This document shows, piece after piece, positions 41,237 to 49,338 of a stretch of 64,000 bases of DNA (its first letter is position 1; each line of letters starts with the position of its first letter). The DNA is from Angustibacter sp049994355 (GTDB lineage Bacteria > Actinomycetota > Actinomycetes > Actinomycetales > Angustibacteraceae): contig NZ_CP188257.1 of assembly GCF_049994355.1 (NCBI RefSeq), positions 3,596,001-3,660,000 of the forward strand. The letters run 5' to 3'. Made by a program: the position numbers and the translations under genes. The notes under the pieces are model-generated. The model searched no databases. It was given only the letters and a program-made list of their open reading frames with translations, and was not told the origin of the DNA.

Positions 41237-43993
41237 CTAGGCCAGGCCTTCTCCGTGGCACCGCTTGTACTTCTTGCCGGACCCACATGGGCACAGCGCG
41301 TTCTTCGGGGTGCCCGGGTACTGGACCTCGGCCGTGGCGACCGCGGAGGCATCGCTGTCGCGCACCTCGAGGCCACCCTCGCCGTCCACCGTCGGGGCGG
41401 AGTACTGCAGGTGCGAGGGACGCTGTGGCTCCTCCAGACCCTTGGCCACGATGTGCGGCGCCGGCTCTGCCTCGGCCTCCTCGCCGTGCTCCTCGCCCTC
41501 GACCTGCACCTCGAGCTGGAACAGGTACCCGACCGACTCCTCCTTGATCGCCTCGTTCATCGCGGTGAACAGCAGGAAACCCTCACGCTGGTACTCGACG
41601 AGCGGGTCGCGCTGGGCCATCGCCCGCAGGCCGATGCCCTCCTGGAGGTAGTCCATCTCGTAGAGGTGCTCGCGCCACTTGCGGTCCAGCACGCTCAGCA
41701 CGACCCGGCGCTCCAGCTCGCGAGTGACCTCGGCGCTCAGGCTCGCCTCGCGGTTGTCGTAGGCCACCTGGGCATCCGACCTCAGCTCGGCCAGCAGCAT
41801 GTCTGCGGTCAGACCCTGCCGCCCACCGGACTCCTCGAGCAGCTCCTCGACGCTCAGGCCCACCGGGTACAGGGTGCGCAGGGCGTTCCAGAGCTTTTCG
41901 AGGTCCCACTCCTCCGAGTAGCCGTCGGCCGTGGCCTCGTGCACGTACCCGCTCACCACGTCGTCGATGAACAGGCGCACCTGCTCGTGCAGGTCCTCGC
42001 CCTCCAGGACGCGGCGACGCTCGGCGTAGATGACCTCGCGCTGGCGGTTCAGCACGTCGTCGTACTTCAGCACGTTCTTGCGGATCTCGAAGTTCTGGCC
42101 CTCGACCTGGCTCTGCGCCGAGGCGATCGAGCGGGAGACCATCTTCGACTCGATCGGCACGTCCTCGCCGATACCCGACGTCGCCATCACTCGGTCGACC
42201 AGGCCGGCGTTGAACAGCCGCATCAGGTCGTCCTCGAGCGAGAGGTAGAAACGGCTCTCCCCCGGGTCGCCCTGGCGGCCGGAGCGACCCCGCAGCTGGT
42301 TGTCGATGCGGCGGGACTCGTGCCGCTCAGTGCCCAGCACGTACAGGCCGCCGACCTCAGTGACCTCGTCGTGCTCCTTCGCGACGGCCTTCTGCGCCGA
42401 CTCCAGCGCACCGGCCCAGGCCGCCTCGTAGTCCTCCGGCGTCTCGACCGGGTCCAGGCCCTTCTGCTTCAGGGCCGCCACCGCCATGAACTCGGCGTTG
42501 CCGCCGAGCATGATGTCGGTGCCGCGACCGGCCATGTTGGTGGCGACCGTGACCGCACCCTTGCGACCGGCCTGCGCGACGATCGCGGCCTCGCGCTCGT
42601 GGTGCTTGGCGTTCAGCACCTCGTGTGCGATCCCGCGCTTGCGCAGCTGCTGAGACAGGGTCTCGCTCTTCTCCACGCTCGTGGTGCCGACCAGCACCGG
42701 CTGCCCGGCCGTGCTTCGCTCGGCGATGTCGTCGACGACCGAGCCGAACTTCGCGGCCTCTGTGCGGTACACGAGATCGGGCTGGTCCTTGCGGATCATC
42801 GGCCGGTTGGTCGGGATCTCGATGACGCCCAACTTGTAGATCTGGTTGAACTCGGCGGCCTCGGTCATGGCCGTACCGGTCATCCCGCCGAGCTTGTCGT
42901 ACATGCGGAAGTAGTTCTGCAGGGTCACTGTGGCCAGGGTCTGGTTCTCGTTCTGGATCTCCACACCCTCCTTCGCCTCGATGGCCTGGTGCATGCCCTC
43001 GTTGTAGCGACGCCCGGCCAGGATGCGCCCGGTGTGCTCGTCGACGATCAGCACCTCGCCGTTCATCACGACGTAGTCCTTGTCGCGCTTGAACAGCTCC
43101 TTGGCCTTGACCGCGTTGTTCAGGTAGCCCACCAGCGGGGTGTGCGCGCTCTCGTACAGGTTCTCGATGCCGAGGTAGTCCTCGACCCGGTCGATGCCCG
43201 ACTCCAGCACGCCGACGGTGCGCTTCTTCTCGTCCACCTCGTAGTCGCGGTCGCGCTGCAGCCGGCCGACGACCCGGGCGAACTCGACGTACCACTTGGT
43301 CGGCTGGTCGGCGGGGCCACTGATGATCAGCGGCGTGCGGGCCTCGTCGACCAGGATCGAGTCGACCTCGTCGACGATCGCGAAGTGGTGCCCGCGCTGC
43401 ACCAGCTCGTCGCTGCTCCAGGCCATGTTGTCGCGCAGGTAGTCGAAGCCGAGCTCGTTGTTGGTGCCGTACGTGATGTCGCACCTGTACATCTCGCGCC
43501 GCTCGGCCGGGTTCATCGGCGACAGGATGCAGCCGGCGGTCAGCCCGAGGAAACGGTGCACGCGGCCCATCAGGTCGGACTGGTACTCGGCCAGGTAGTC
43601 GTTGACGGTGACGACGTGCACGCCGTTGCCGGCCAGCGCGTTCAGGTACGCCGGTGCGGTGGCGACGAGGGTCTTGCCCTCGCCGGTGCGCATCTCGGCG
43701 ATGTTCCCCAGGTGCAGCGCTGCACCACCCATCAGCTGCACGTCGAAGTGCCGCTGGCCCAGGGTGCGCTTGGACGCTTCGCGGACTGCCGCGAAGGCCT
43801 CCGGGAGCAGGTCGTCCAGCGACTCGCCGTCCGCGATCCGGGCCTTGAAGCGGTCGGTCTCCTCGCGCAGCTCGGCGTCGGTGAGCGCGACGAAGTCGTC
43901 CTCCAGCGCGTTGACCTGCATCGCCAGCTCGTGCAGCTTCTTGACCTGCCGCTTCTCGCCTGCGCGCAGCAGCTTCTCGACGATCTTCGGCAC
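41237..43993 (-). CDS. secA: Preprotein translocase ATPase SecA
   Basis: A 918-residue motor that drives proteins through the SecYEG channel. It has Walker A MRTGEGKT (about residues 100-107), the DEAD-like DEVDSILVDEARTP, the preprotein cross-linking region, MAGRGTDIMLGGN and QLRGRSGRQGDPG of the second motor domain, and the C-terminal zinc/SecB-binding motif CPCGSGKKYKRCHG. Length and the zinc tail indicate the housekeeping SecA1 type. GTG 43993 is chosen, preceded by GGGAGA; an ATG five bases upstream is out of frame. Divergent from a GNAT gene. Confidence 0.96.
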   Translation of the reverse strand: MPKIVEKLLRAGEKRQVKKLHELAMQVNALEDDFVALTDAELREETDRFKARIADGESLDDLLPEAFAAVREASKRTLGQRHFDVQLMGGAALHLGNIAEMRTGEGKTLVATAPAYLNALAGNGVHVVTVNDYLAEYQSDLMGRVHRFLGLTAGCILSPMNPAERREMYRCDITYGTNNELGFDYLRDNMAWSSDELVQRGHHFAIVDEVDSILVDEARTPLIISGPADQPTKWYVEFARVVGRLQRDRDYEVDEKKRTVGVLESGIDRVEDYLGIENLYESAHTPLVGYLNNAVKAKELFKRDKDYVVMNGEVLIVDEHTGRILAGRRYNEGMHQAIEAKEGVEIQNENQTLATVTLQNYFRMYDKLGGMTGTAMTEAAEFNQIYKLGVIEIPTNRPMIRKDQPDLVYRTEAAKFGSVVDDIAERSTAGQPVLVGTTSVEKSETLSQQLRKRGIAHEVLNAKHHEREAAIVAQAGRKGAVTVATNMAGRGTDIMLGGNAEFMAVAALKQKGLDPVETPEDYEAAWAGALESAQKAVAKEHDEVTEVGGLYVLGTERHESRRIDNQLRGRSGRQGDPGESRFYLSLEDDLMRLFNAGLVDRVMATSGIGEDVPIESKMVSRSIASAQSQVEGQNFEIRKNVLKYDDVLNRQREVIYAERRRVLEGEDLHEQVRLFIDDVVSGYVHEATADGYSEEWDLEKLWNALRTLYPVGLSVEELLEESGGRQGLTADMLLAELRSDAQVAYDNREASLSAEVTRELERRVVLSVLDRKWREHLYEMDYLQEGIGLRAMAQRDPLVEYQREGFLLFTAMNEAIKEESVGYLFQLEVQVEGEEHGEEAEAEPAPHIVAKGLEEPQRPSHLQYSAPTVDGEGGLEVRDSDASAVATAEVQYPGTPKNALCPCGSGKKYKRCHGEGLA

Positions 43994-44122
43994 GCCATGT
44001 CTCCCGGAGGCTCGGGTGCGCATCGTCCGGGCGGGTCGCGACGGGGGACGGCACCGGCCCGCCGTACGCGGGCCGCATCCATCGTACGCACCACGCGCGG
44101 GGGCTTCGGCGATACTGCCGCC

Positions 44123-44737
44123 ATGAGCGAGGAAGCCCCCGACCCCCAGCACTTGGTACCGGCCACCGGACGCTGGCCCCAGGGTGGGTTGAGCGCCGCC
44201 GGGATCCGTCTGCGGGTCTGGAGCACCGACGACGTGCCGGCCTTGCTGGAACTGCAGGAAGACCCCGACATGCGGCGCTGGTCGCCCGTGTTCAACACGC
44301 CCGACGCGGCCGACTGCGTCGAGCGGGTGCGCAAGGCAGTGCAGGCGGAGGAGGAAGGCAGGCCGAACTCGTTCGCCATCGTGGACGACGACGACCCGCG
44401 GCAGGTGCTCGGCAGCATCGACTGGCGCAACACCCACCCCATGTGGCCGTTCTCCATCCTCGACGTCGGCTACGGGGTGTCCCCCGGCGCCCGAGGCCGC
44501 GGGGTGGCGAGCACCGCGCTGCGACTGCTGGCCGAGTGGCTGCTGGACCCGGCCGGCGGCGACGTGCACCGCGTCCAGCTCGACCACGCCGTCGAGAACG
44601 AGGGCTCGTGCCGGACGGCGGTGCGGGCCGGCTTCGCGATCGAAGGACGCCGGGACGTGTTCCTGCCGCTGCGCGAGAGCCCCGACGCTGCGGTGGTCCG
44701 GCACGACGTCTGCCTGCACGGACGGGTCCGTCGCTAG
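44123..44737 (+). CDS. GNAT family N-acetyltransferase (RimJ-like)
   Basis: A 204-residue acetyltransferase. Acceptor side RLRVWSTDDVPALLELQEDPDMRRW (about 29-53, here split) and the acetyl-CoA loop VSPGARGRGVASTALRLLAEW (about 130) are typical of the RimJ/RimL group, which acetylates protein N-termini or small molecules. ATG 44123. The stop overlaps the convergent small GNAT gene by four bases. Similar genes lie next to secA in Streptomyces. Confidence 0.9.
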   Translation: MSEEAPDPQHLVPATGRWPQGGLSAAGIRLRVWSTDDVPALLELQEDPDMRRWSPVFNTPDAADCVERVRKAVQAEEEGRPNSFAIVDDDDPRQVLGSIDWRNTHPMWPFSILDVGYGVSPGARGRGVASTALRLLAEWLLDPAGGDVHRVQLDHAVENEGSCRTAVRAGFAIEGRRDVFLPLRESPDAAVVRHDVCLHGRVRR

Positions 44738-45012
44738 ACGACCAGGTCGGCGTACTCCGGGTGCCGCGTGAGGTACGCCCGCACGAACGGGCACAGCGGG
44801 TGCACCTTCAGGCCGCGCCGGCGGACGTCGTCCAGCGCCCCGCCGACCAGCGCTGAGCCGACACCCTGGCCCTCGAACGCGTCGTCCACCTCGGTGTGGG
44901 TGAACGTCAGGACGTCGTCCGCGTGCAGGTAGTAGGCCGCGCCCGCGTGTTCACCGTCCACGCTCGCCTCGTACCGGTGTCGTTCCGGCTGGTCGTGCAC
45001 CTCGACAGTCAT
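44734..45012 (-). CDS. Small GNAT-like N-acetyltransferase (YjdJ type)
   Basis: A 92-residue single-domain protein, half the size of normal GNATs. It shows YYLHADDVLTFTHTEVDDAFEGQGVGSALVGGAL (about 27-60, here split) and HPLCPFVRAYLTRHPEYADLV, the standard ending of the YjdJ/Gtn10p family. ATG 45012. Divergent from the tandem GNAT gene and convergent with the other GNAT gene. Confidence 0.9.
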   Translation of the reverse strand: MTVEVHDQPERHRYEASVDGEHAGAAYYLHADDVLTFTHTEVDDAFEGQGVGSALVGGALDDVRRRGLKVHPLCPFVRAYLTRHPEYADLVV

Positions 45013-45067
45013 GGCGTCATCCTGAATGAGATTGCGCGCGGCCGCGACCACGCGACAGGCTTGGGCG

Positions 45068-46219
45068 ATGCAGCCGCCGACGCTCACCGACGACGAGCAG
45101 CCTGACGCCATCACGCTGCGCCAGCACACGGTGGCCGACGTGGACGCCTGCCTGCAGATGTGCCAGGACCCGCAGATGCAGCGTTGGACGACGGTGCCGG
45201 TGCCCTACCAGCGCCAGCACGCCGAGGAGTTCATCGCGGGCCGGGCCGCCGAGTGGGAGCGGGACGGCGACTGCACCTGGGCGATCGAGGCGACGGACCA
45301 GGACGGGGCGCGCCGGTTCGCCGGGAACCTCAGTCTGCGGCCGAACGGCACAGGCGCCGCCGAGCTGGGCTTCGCGCTGGCCCCGTGGGCCCGTGGGCGG
45401 GGCGTGATGTCGCGGGCGGTGCGGCTGGCTCTCGGCTGGGCGTTCGCTTCGATCGACGAGGGCGGTGCCGGCCAGCTGGTCGTGCACTGGCGGGCGCACG
45501 TCGGCAACTGGGCCTCGCGCCGGGTGGCCTGGGCGTGCGGCTTCCGGATCGAGGGGACGGTGCGCGGGCTGGTCCCCCAGCGCGGCGTCATGCACGACGC
45601 CTGGATCGGGTCCGTCGTGCCCGGCGACGAGCTGGCACCGACCTCGGCGTGGCTCGAGGTGCCGACCCTGGCGGACGAACTGGTCCGGCTGCGACCGTGG
45701 CGCGCGGACGACGTCCCGCGGGTGGTCGAGGGCTGCGCGGACGAGCGCACCCAGCGCTGGCTGCCGGGCCTGCCGTCGCCGTACACGCTGGCGGATGCGC
45801 AGTGGTACGTCGGCTCACGAGAGGAGGAGGCTGCCTCGGGCACCGGGATCTACTGGTGCGTTGCCGACGCCGCCAGCGACACGTGCCTGGGGGCGATCAG
45901 CCTGATGAAGCTGGACGGGCCGTTGGCCGACCGCGAGATCGGTTACTGGGCTCATCCGGACGCTCGCGCTCGCGGCGTGCTCACCGCGGCGGCGCGCCTG
46001 GTGATCGGCTACGCGCTGGCACCGGTGGACGAAGGTGGCCTCGGCGTGGACCGGGTCACCCTGCGGGCCGCGACCGACAACAGCGCCTCTCGGGCCGTGG
46101 CCGAACGAGCCGGGCTGTGTCACTACGGCACCGCCCACCGGGTGGATCGGCTGCGGGACGGGTCCGTCCAGGACCTCGAGCTGTACGAGGCTCTGGCGGA
46201 CGTCGTCCCGCAGGCCTGA
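45068..46219 (+). CDS. Tandem two-domain GNAT acetyltransferase
   Basis: A 383-residue protein made of two RimJ-type GNAT domains. Domain 1 (about 15-180) has ALAPWARGRGVMSRAVRLALGWAF; domain 2 (about 195-375) has AHPDARARGVLTAAARLVIGYAL. Domain 1 keeps the RGRG-type acetyl-CoA loop, domain 2 has ARARGV. ATG 45068 is used; GTG/ATG further upstream would add a short basic stretch. Followed by the 8-bp tandem repeat. Confidence 0.88.
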   Translation: MQPPTLTDDEQPDAITLRQHTVADVDACLQMCQDPQMQRWTTVPVPYQRQHAEEFIAGRAAEWERDGDCTWAIEATDQDGARRFAGNLSLRPNGTGAAELGFALAPWARGRGVMSRAVRLALGWAFASIDEGGAGQLVVHWRAHVGNWASRRVAWACGFRIEGTVRGLVPQRGVMHDAWIGSVVPGDELAPTSAWLEVPTLADELVRLRPWRADDVPRVVEGCADERTQRWLPGLPSPYTLADAQWYVGSREEEAASGTGIYWCVADAASDTCLGAISLMKLDGPLADREIGYWAHPDARARGVLTAAARLVIGYALAPVDEGGLGVDRVTLRAATDNSASRAVAERAGLCHYGTAHRVDRLRDGSVQDLELYEALADVVPQA

Positions 46220-46225
46220 ACCTGT

Positions 46226-46297
46226 CGAGTGGCCGAGTGGTCGAGTGGCCGAGTGGCCGAGTGGCCGAGTGGCCGAGTGGTCGAGTGGTCGAGTGGC
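46226..46297. repeat. Non-coding 8-bp tandem repeat (CGAGTGGY x9)
   Basis: Nine uninterrupted copies of CGAGTGGC or CGAGTGGT (pattern C,T,C,C,C,C,T,T,C), starting six bases after the tandem GNAT stop. The period is not a multiple of three, so it is not a coding repeat. It fills most of the 92-base gap to the next gene. Confidence 0.95.
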
Positions 46298-46311
46298 CGA
46301 CGTTCACGCGG

Positions 46312-46560
46312 TCAGGCTGGGCGGGCGACGTGCCGGCCGACCTGCTGGCGGCGTGACGAAGAGTGCGCCCGGCGACCGCTGAGCCGGGTTGAGGCCTCGG
46401 CGGTCAGGTCGGCAGCGACCCGCTGCGCGTCGCGGTCGAGCTGCGCCGTGCCGGGGGCAGCGTCGACGCCGCCACGCGAGCGCTTCGCGTTGTTCTCGAG
46501 CTGGCGCAGCACCAGCGCGACGAAGGCGGTCAGGACCAGGAGTGTCAGTACGGTGCTCAT
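46312..46560 (-). CDS. Small membrane-anchored hypothetical protein
   Basis: An 82-residue protein with an N-terminal membrane helix (STVLTLLVLTAFVALVLRQL) and a basic, Arg/Ala/Ser-rich cytoplasmic tail. No family is recognised. It is divergent from the GlxA-type gene across a less GC-rich 87-base control region. Its coding status rests on the clean start, the hydrophobic N-terminus and the gap it fills. Confidence 0.5.
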   Translation of the reverse strand: MSTVLTLLVLTAFVALVLRQLENNAKRSRGGVDAAPGTAQLDRDAQRVAADLTAEASTRLSGRRAHSSSRRQQVGRHVARPA

Positions 46561-46589
46561 GGCAGTAATTATGCGCTCATCGAGTATCC

Positions 46590-46645
46590 GCCACGAGTGG
46601 CAGAGATGTCATTGTGCAAAAAGATTCTGCCACATAGGGTGGCAG
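46590..46645. promoter_or_regulatory. GTGGCAG motif array upstream of the GlxA-type gene
   Basis: CTGCCAC (46627-46633) and GTGGCAG (46639-46645) form a perfect 7-bp inverted repeat with a 5-bp spacer ending two bases before the ATG. A second dyad GCCAC-GA-GTGGC (46590-46601, extended to GTGGCAG 46597-46603) lies upstream. The gap is visibly less GC-rich than the genes. Likely operator for the adjacent AraC-type regulator. Confidence 0.55.
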
Positions 46646-46647
46646 GC

Positions 46648-47601
46648 ATGTTGAGAACCGTCGCCGTGCTGCTGGTCGAAGACTGCGCACCCTTCGAGTT
46701 CGGGGTGATCTGCGAGGTCTTCGGCATCGACCGGACCGAGGAGGGGGTGCCGCCGTTCGACTTCCGGATCTGCGGCGAGCACCCGGGCAAGCCGCTGCGG
46801 CTCAGCGTCGGCGCGCAGGTCGTGCCCGACCACGGGCTGGACGACCTGGTCCATGCCGACCTGGTGGCGGTGCCGGCCGCGCGGATCCGGGACGACTACC
46901 CGCCCGCGGTGCTGGAGGCGCTGCGCCAGGCCGCGGCGAACGGCGCCATTCTGCTTTCGGTGTGTAGCGGAGCCTTCCTGCTCGGCGCCGCCGGCCTGCT
47001 GGACGGGCGCCCCTGCACCACGCACTGGGCCCACGTCGACGAGCTGGCCGGACGCTTCCCCTCGGCCGACATCGACCCCGACGTCCTGTTCGTCGACGAC
47101 GGCAAACTGATCACCAGCGCTGGAACGGCGGCCGGCATCGACGCGGCTCTGCACCTGGTTCGGCGCGAGGTCGGCGTGGCCGCGGCCACCACCATCGCCC
47201 GGCGGATGGTGGTCGCCCCGCAGCGCGACGGCGGTCAGCGCCAGTTCATCGAGCAGCCCATCCCCACCTGCGAGGCGGACAGTCTGCAACCCGTGCTCGA
47301 GTTCATGCTGGCGGAGCTCCGCACCGAGCACACCGTGGCCACCCTCGCCCGTCGGGCGGCGATGTCCGAGCGGACCTTCGCCCGCAGATTCGTCGCCGAG
47401 ACCGGGACGACGCCACACCGCTGGCTGACCACGCAGCGGGTTCTGCTGGCCCGTCGGCTGCTGGAGGACACCTCGATAGGTGTCGACCAGATCGCCGAGC
47501 GCAGTGGCTTCGGGTCGGCCGCGCTGCTGCGGCACCACTTCCGCAAGGTGGTCGGCGTCCCGCCGGCTGACTACCGCCGCACGTTCTGCCGCAGCGCCTA
47601 G
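46648..47601 (+). CDS. GlxA family transcriptional regulator (DJ-1/PfpI + AraC HTH)
   Basis: A 317-residue regulator. N-terminal DJ-1/PfpI-like amidotransferase fold (about 1-190) with the nucleophile-elbow-like LLSVCSGAFLLGAAGLLDG (about 108-126). The C-terminal AraC domain (about 215-315) has two helix-turn-helix units, VATLARRAAMSERTFARRF and VDQIAERSGFGSAALLRHHFRK. Relatives respond to betaine-type or quaternary-amine signals; the ligand here is unknown. ATG 46648 chosen. The stop shares CTAG with the convergent gene's stop. Confidence 0.92.
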   Translation: MLRTVAVLLVEDCAPFEFGVICEVFGIDRTEEGVPPFDFRICGEHPGKPLRLSVGAQVVPDHGLDDLVHADLVAVPAARIRDDYPPAVLEALRQAAANGAILLSVCSGAFLLGAAGLLDGRPCTTHWAHVDELAGRFPSADIDPDVLFVDDGKLITSAGTAAGIDAALHLVRREVGVAAATTIARRMVVAPQRDGGQRQFIEQPIPTCEADSLQPVLEFMLAELRTEHTVATLARRAAMSERTFARRFVAETGTTPHRWLTTQRVLLARRLLEDTSIGVDQIAERSGFGSAALLRHHFRKVVGVPPADYRRTFCRSA

Positions 47602-49196
47602 CCCTGCGCGTCACCGACGAAGAGGGCGGCACACGGCGCGCTGACGGCGGAGTCGACCGGACCGGTCCGCCCGAGGAGAGCCGCCGCCCGGGAGCGCCCG
47701 AGGTTCCAGGCCCGCAGCCCGCGCTGGCCGTCCCGTGGCGCATTCCAAAGCAGGCACGTTCGCAGTGGTTCGGCGAGCTGGTCCATGGCAGGCACCGCGT
47801 CCGAGGACAGGCCTGCCAGGTACGACACGTCCGGCTGCCGGGCCAGGCCCGCCCGCGTGTCGTACTGGACGATCCGGGCGTCCGGGTTCACCGCCGCCAG
47901 GCCGAGCACTGCGGCCGCGGCCGCGAGGACGACGGCACGAGGCAGCCAGCTGGCCCGCCCGCGCAGCCCGGCCGCGATGACCAAGACGAACACAGCCGCC
48001 AGGAACAGCTCGGCCGTGATCGCCACCAGCCGCAGCCTGGTCATCCCGAACGTCTCGACGTAGAGGTCGACCCGCCGCAGCGCGGACGCGACCACGCCCA
48101 GCGAGGCCAGGCACAGCACATCGAGCGCGACTCGCACCACCAGGCGGTCGGACGCCGTCTCGCGCGGTGCCCGGCGCGCCGCCACGGCCACCACGACGAG
48201 CGTCAGCGCGGTCACGACGACGAGCTGGGCGAAGCCGTGCCGGGCGTACTGGGCGTAGGTCAGCCCAGCCGTCCGCAGCACGTGATGGTGTCCGCCGAGC
48301 AACGCGCCGAGCTGGACCAGGACGAAGGCCAGCACCAGGACGTCGAGCGACACGACGGGCAGCAGCCACTCCGCCCGGCGGGCCGGTCGACCGGGCGGGA
48401 GCGCGAGCTCGGACCAGCTGGGCGGCCGCCGGGACAGGTGGGCGAGCGTGGCGCTGACCACCAGGGCCAGCACGCCGACCACGAACTGGGCGGGGACGCG
48501 GCTGAGCCGCGGGATCGGCAGGTAGCTCGCGAAGACCCGGTCGGCCTGGGCCAGCAGCAGCCCGAACACCAGCAGCAAGCACAGCGTGAGCGCCAGACTA
48601 CGGAGCAGTCCGGACAGGCGCTCCCGGCGCCCACCCAGCGCTGTGACCACGCCGGACCGCAGCCACGGCACCGCACGCAACGAGGCGGCCGCCGCGCTCG
48701 GCCCGCTCAGGCCGATCCCGGCAACCGTGCGCGCGGCCCCGGCGGCGATCACCGCGGTGCCGACCGCGCCGAGTAGGCACAGCCCGACGACCCAGCCGGC
48801 GTCGCGAACCGCCACCATCGCCGCCAGGGCCACGGACACCGCGGCCGTTGCCAGGTCGAGGCGGCGACCCCGGCGCAGCAGCGCGGGCATCGCGGCGAAC
48901 CAGACGAGCGCAGCCAGCACCGCCAGACCGAGGCCCGGGCGGTAGCCGACCGTCAGCGGTCCGGCCACGACGGCCACCGCACCACAGCAGGCCAGCGCCC
49001 CGACCGAGGCGGCCGGACGTCGGTCCGCCCAGAACTCGCGAGCGGCAGTCGTCAGCGCTGACGGCGGGCGGTCGGGCCAGCGCGGCCAGGCAGCGGAGAC
49101 ACCCTGCCCTGGCACCGGCCCTGCGACCGCGGGGACCGGCCCGGTGAGGGCGTTCGGCGGGATCGAACGGTCGGGAGGTCGCTGTTCGTCGCTCAT
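47598..49196 (-). CDS. DUF4173/DUF4153-type multi-pass membrane protein
   Basis: A 532-residue protein. After a Pro-rich cytoplasmic N-terminus (1-60) come about 12 hydrophobic segments. Family-like blocks are AQADRVFASYL (about 215), TYAQYARHGFAQLVVVTALT (about 325) and DLYVETFGMTRLRL (about 392), with DARIVQYDTRAG near the C-terminus outside the membrane. Function unknown. ATG 49196 is used. Its stop overlaps the stop of the convergent GlxA-type gene (CTAG). Confidence 0.82.
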   Translation of the reverse strand: MSDEQRPPDRSIPPNALTGPVPAVAGPVPGQGVSAAWPRWPDRPPSALTTAAREFWADRRPAASVGALACCGAVAVVAGPLTVGYRPGLGLAVLAALVWFAAMPALLRRGRRLDLATAAVSVALAAMVAVRDAGWVVGLCLLGAVGTAVIAAGAARTVAGIGLSGPSAAAASLRAVPWLRSGVVTALGGRRERLSGLLRSLALTLCLLLVFGLLLAQADRVFASYLPIPRLSRVPAQFVVGVLALVVSATLAHLSRRPPSWSELALPPGRPARRAEWLLPVVSLDVLVLAFVLVQLGALLGGHHHVLRTAGLTYAQYARHGFAQLVVVTALTLVVVAVAARRAPRETASDRLVVRVALDVLCLASLGVVASALRRVDLYVETFGMTRLRLVAITAELFLAAVFVLVIAAGLRGRASWLPRAVVLAAAAAVLGLAAVNPDARIVQYDTRAGLARQPDVSYLAGLSSDAVPAMDQLAEPLRTCLLWNAPRDGQRGLRAWNLGRSRAAALLGRTGPVDSAVSAPCAALFVGDAQG

Positions 49197-49197
49197 G

Positions 49198-49257
49198 CCA
49201 CAGAACCTAGAAGCCACGTAACCCTTGTCGCACAGCACTTTCGGGAAGGTTCTGTGG
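49198..49257 (-). promoter_or_regulatory. 11-bp inverted repeat upstream of the DUF4173 gene
   Basis: CCACAGAACCT (49198-49208) and AGGTTCTGTGG (49247-49257) are perfect reverse complements with a 38-base spacer. The near arm abuts the ATG at 49196 and covers the ribosome-binding region (AGG). It could be a paired operator or an RNA hairpin that hides the start. Confidence 0.5.
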
Positions 49258-49272
49258 ACGTTCAGCCGTACA

Positions 49273-49337
49273 TGTGCAGGTCTGGTGTGCAGGTCTGGTG
49301 TGCAGATCTACAGTGCAGGTCCAGAGTGCAGGTCACA
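49273..49337. repeat. 13-bp non-coding tandem repeat (5 copies)
   Basis: Units TGTGCAGGTCTGG, an exact second copy, then three diverged copies (TGTGCAGATCTAC, AGTGCAGGTCCAG, AGTGCAGGTCACA). It runs up to two bases before the MFS stop codon, in the gap before the DUF4173 start. Confidence 0.9.
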
Positions 49338-49338
49338 G

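Noticed and set aside
41255..44122. A 950-codon open frame antisense to secA, continuous with the GNAT gene
   Set aside because: It mirrors secA codon bias in this GC-rich DNA. The GNAT fold begins at ATG 44123 and nothing upstream resembles a protein family.
49249..49260. TGTGGACG and similar near-matches to DnaA boxes (also at 52300)
   Set aside because: They differ from the consensus at one or more positions and are isolated; chance is the simpler view.
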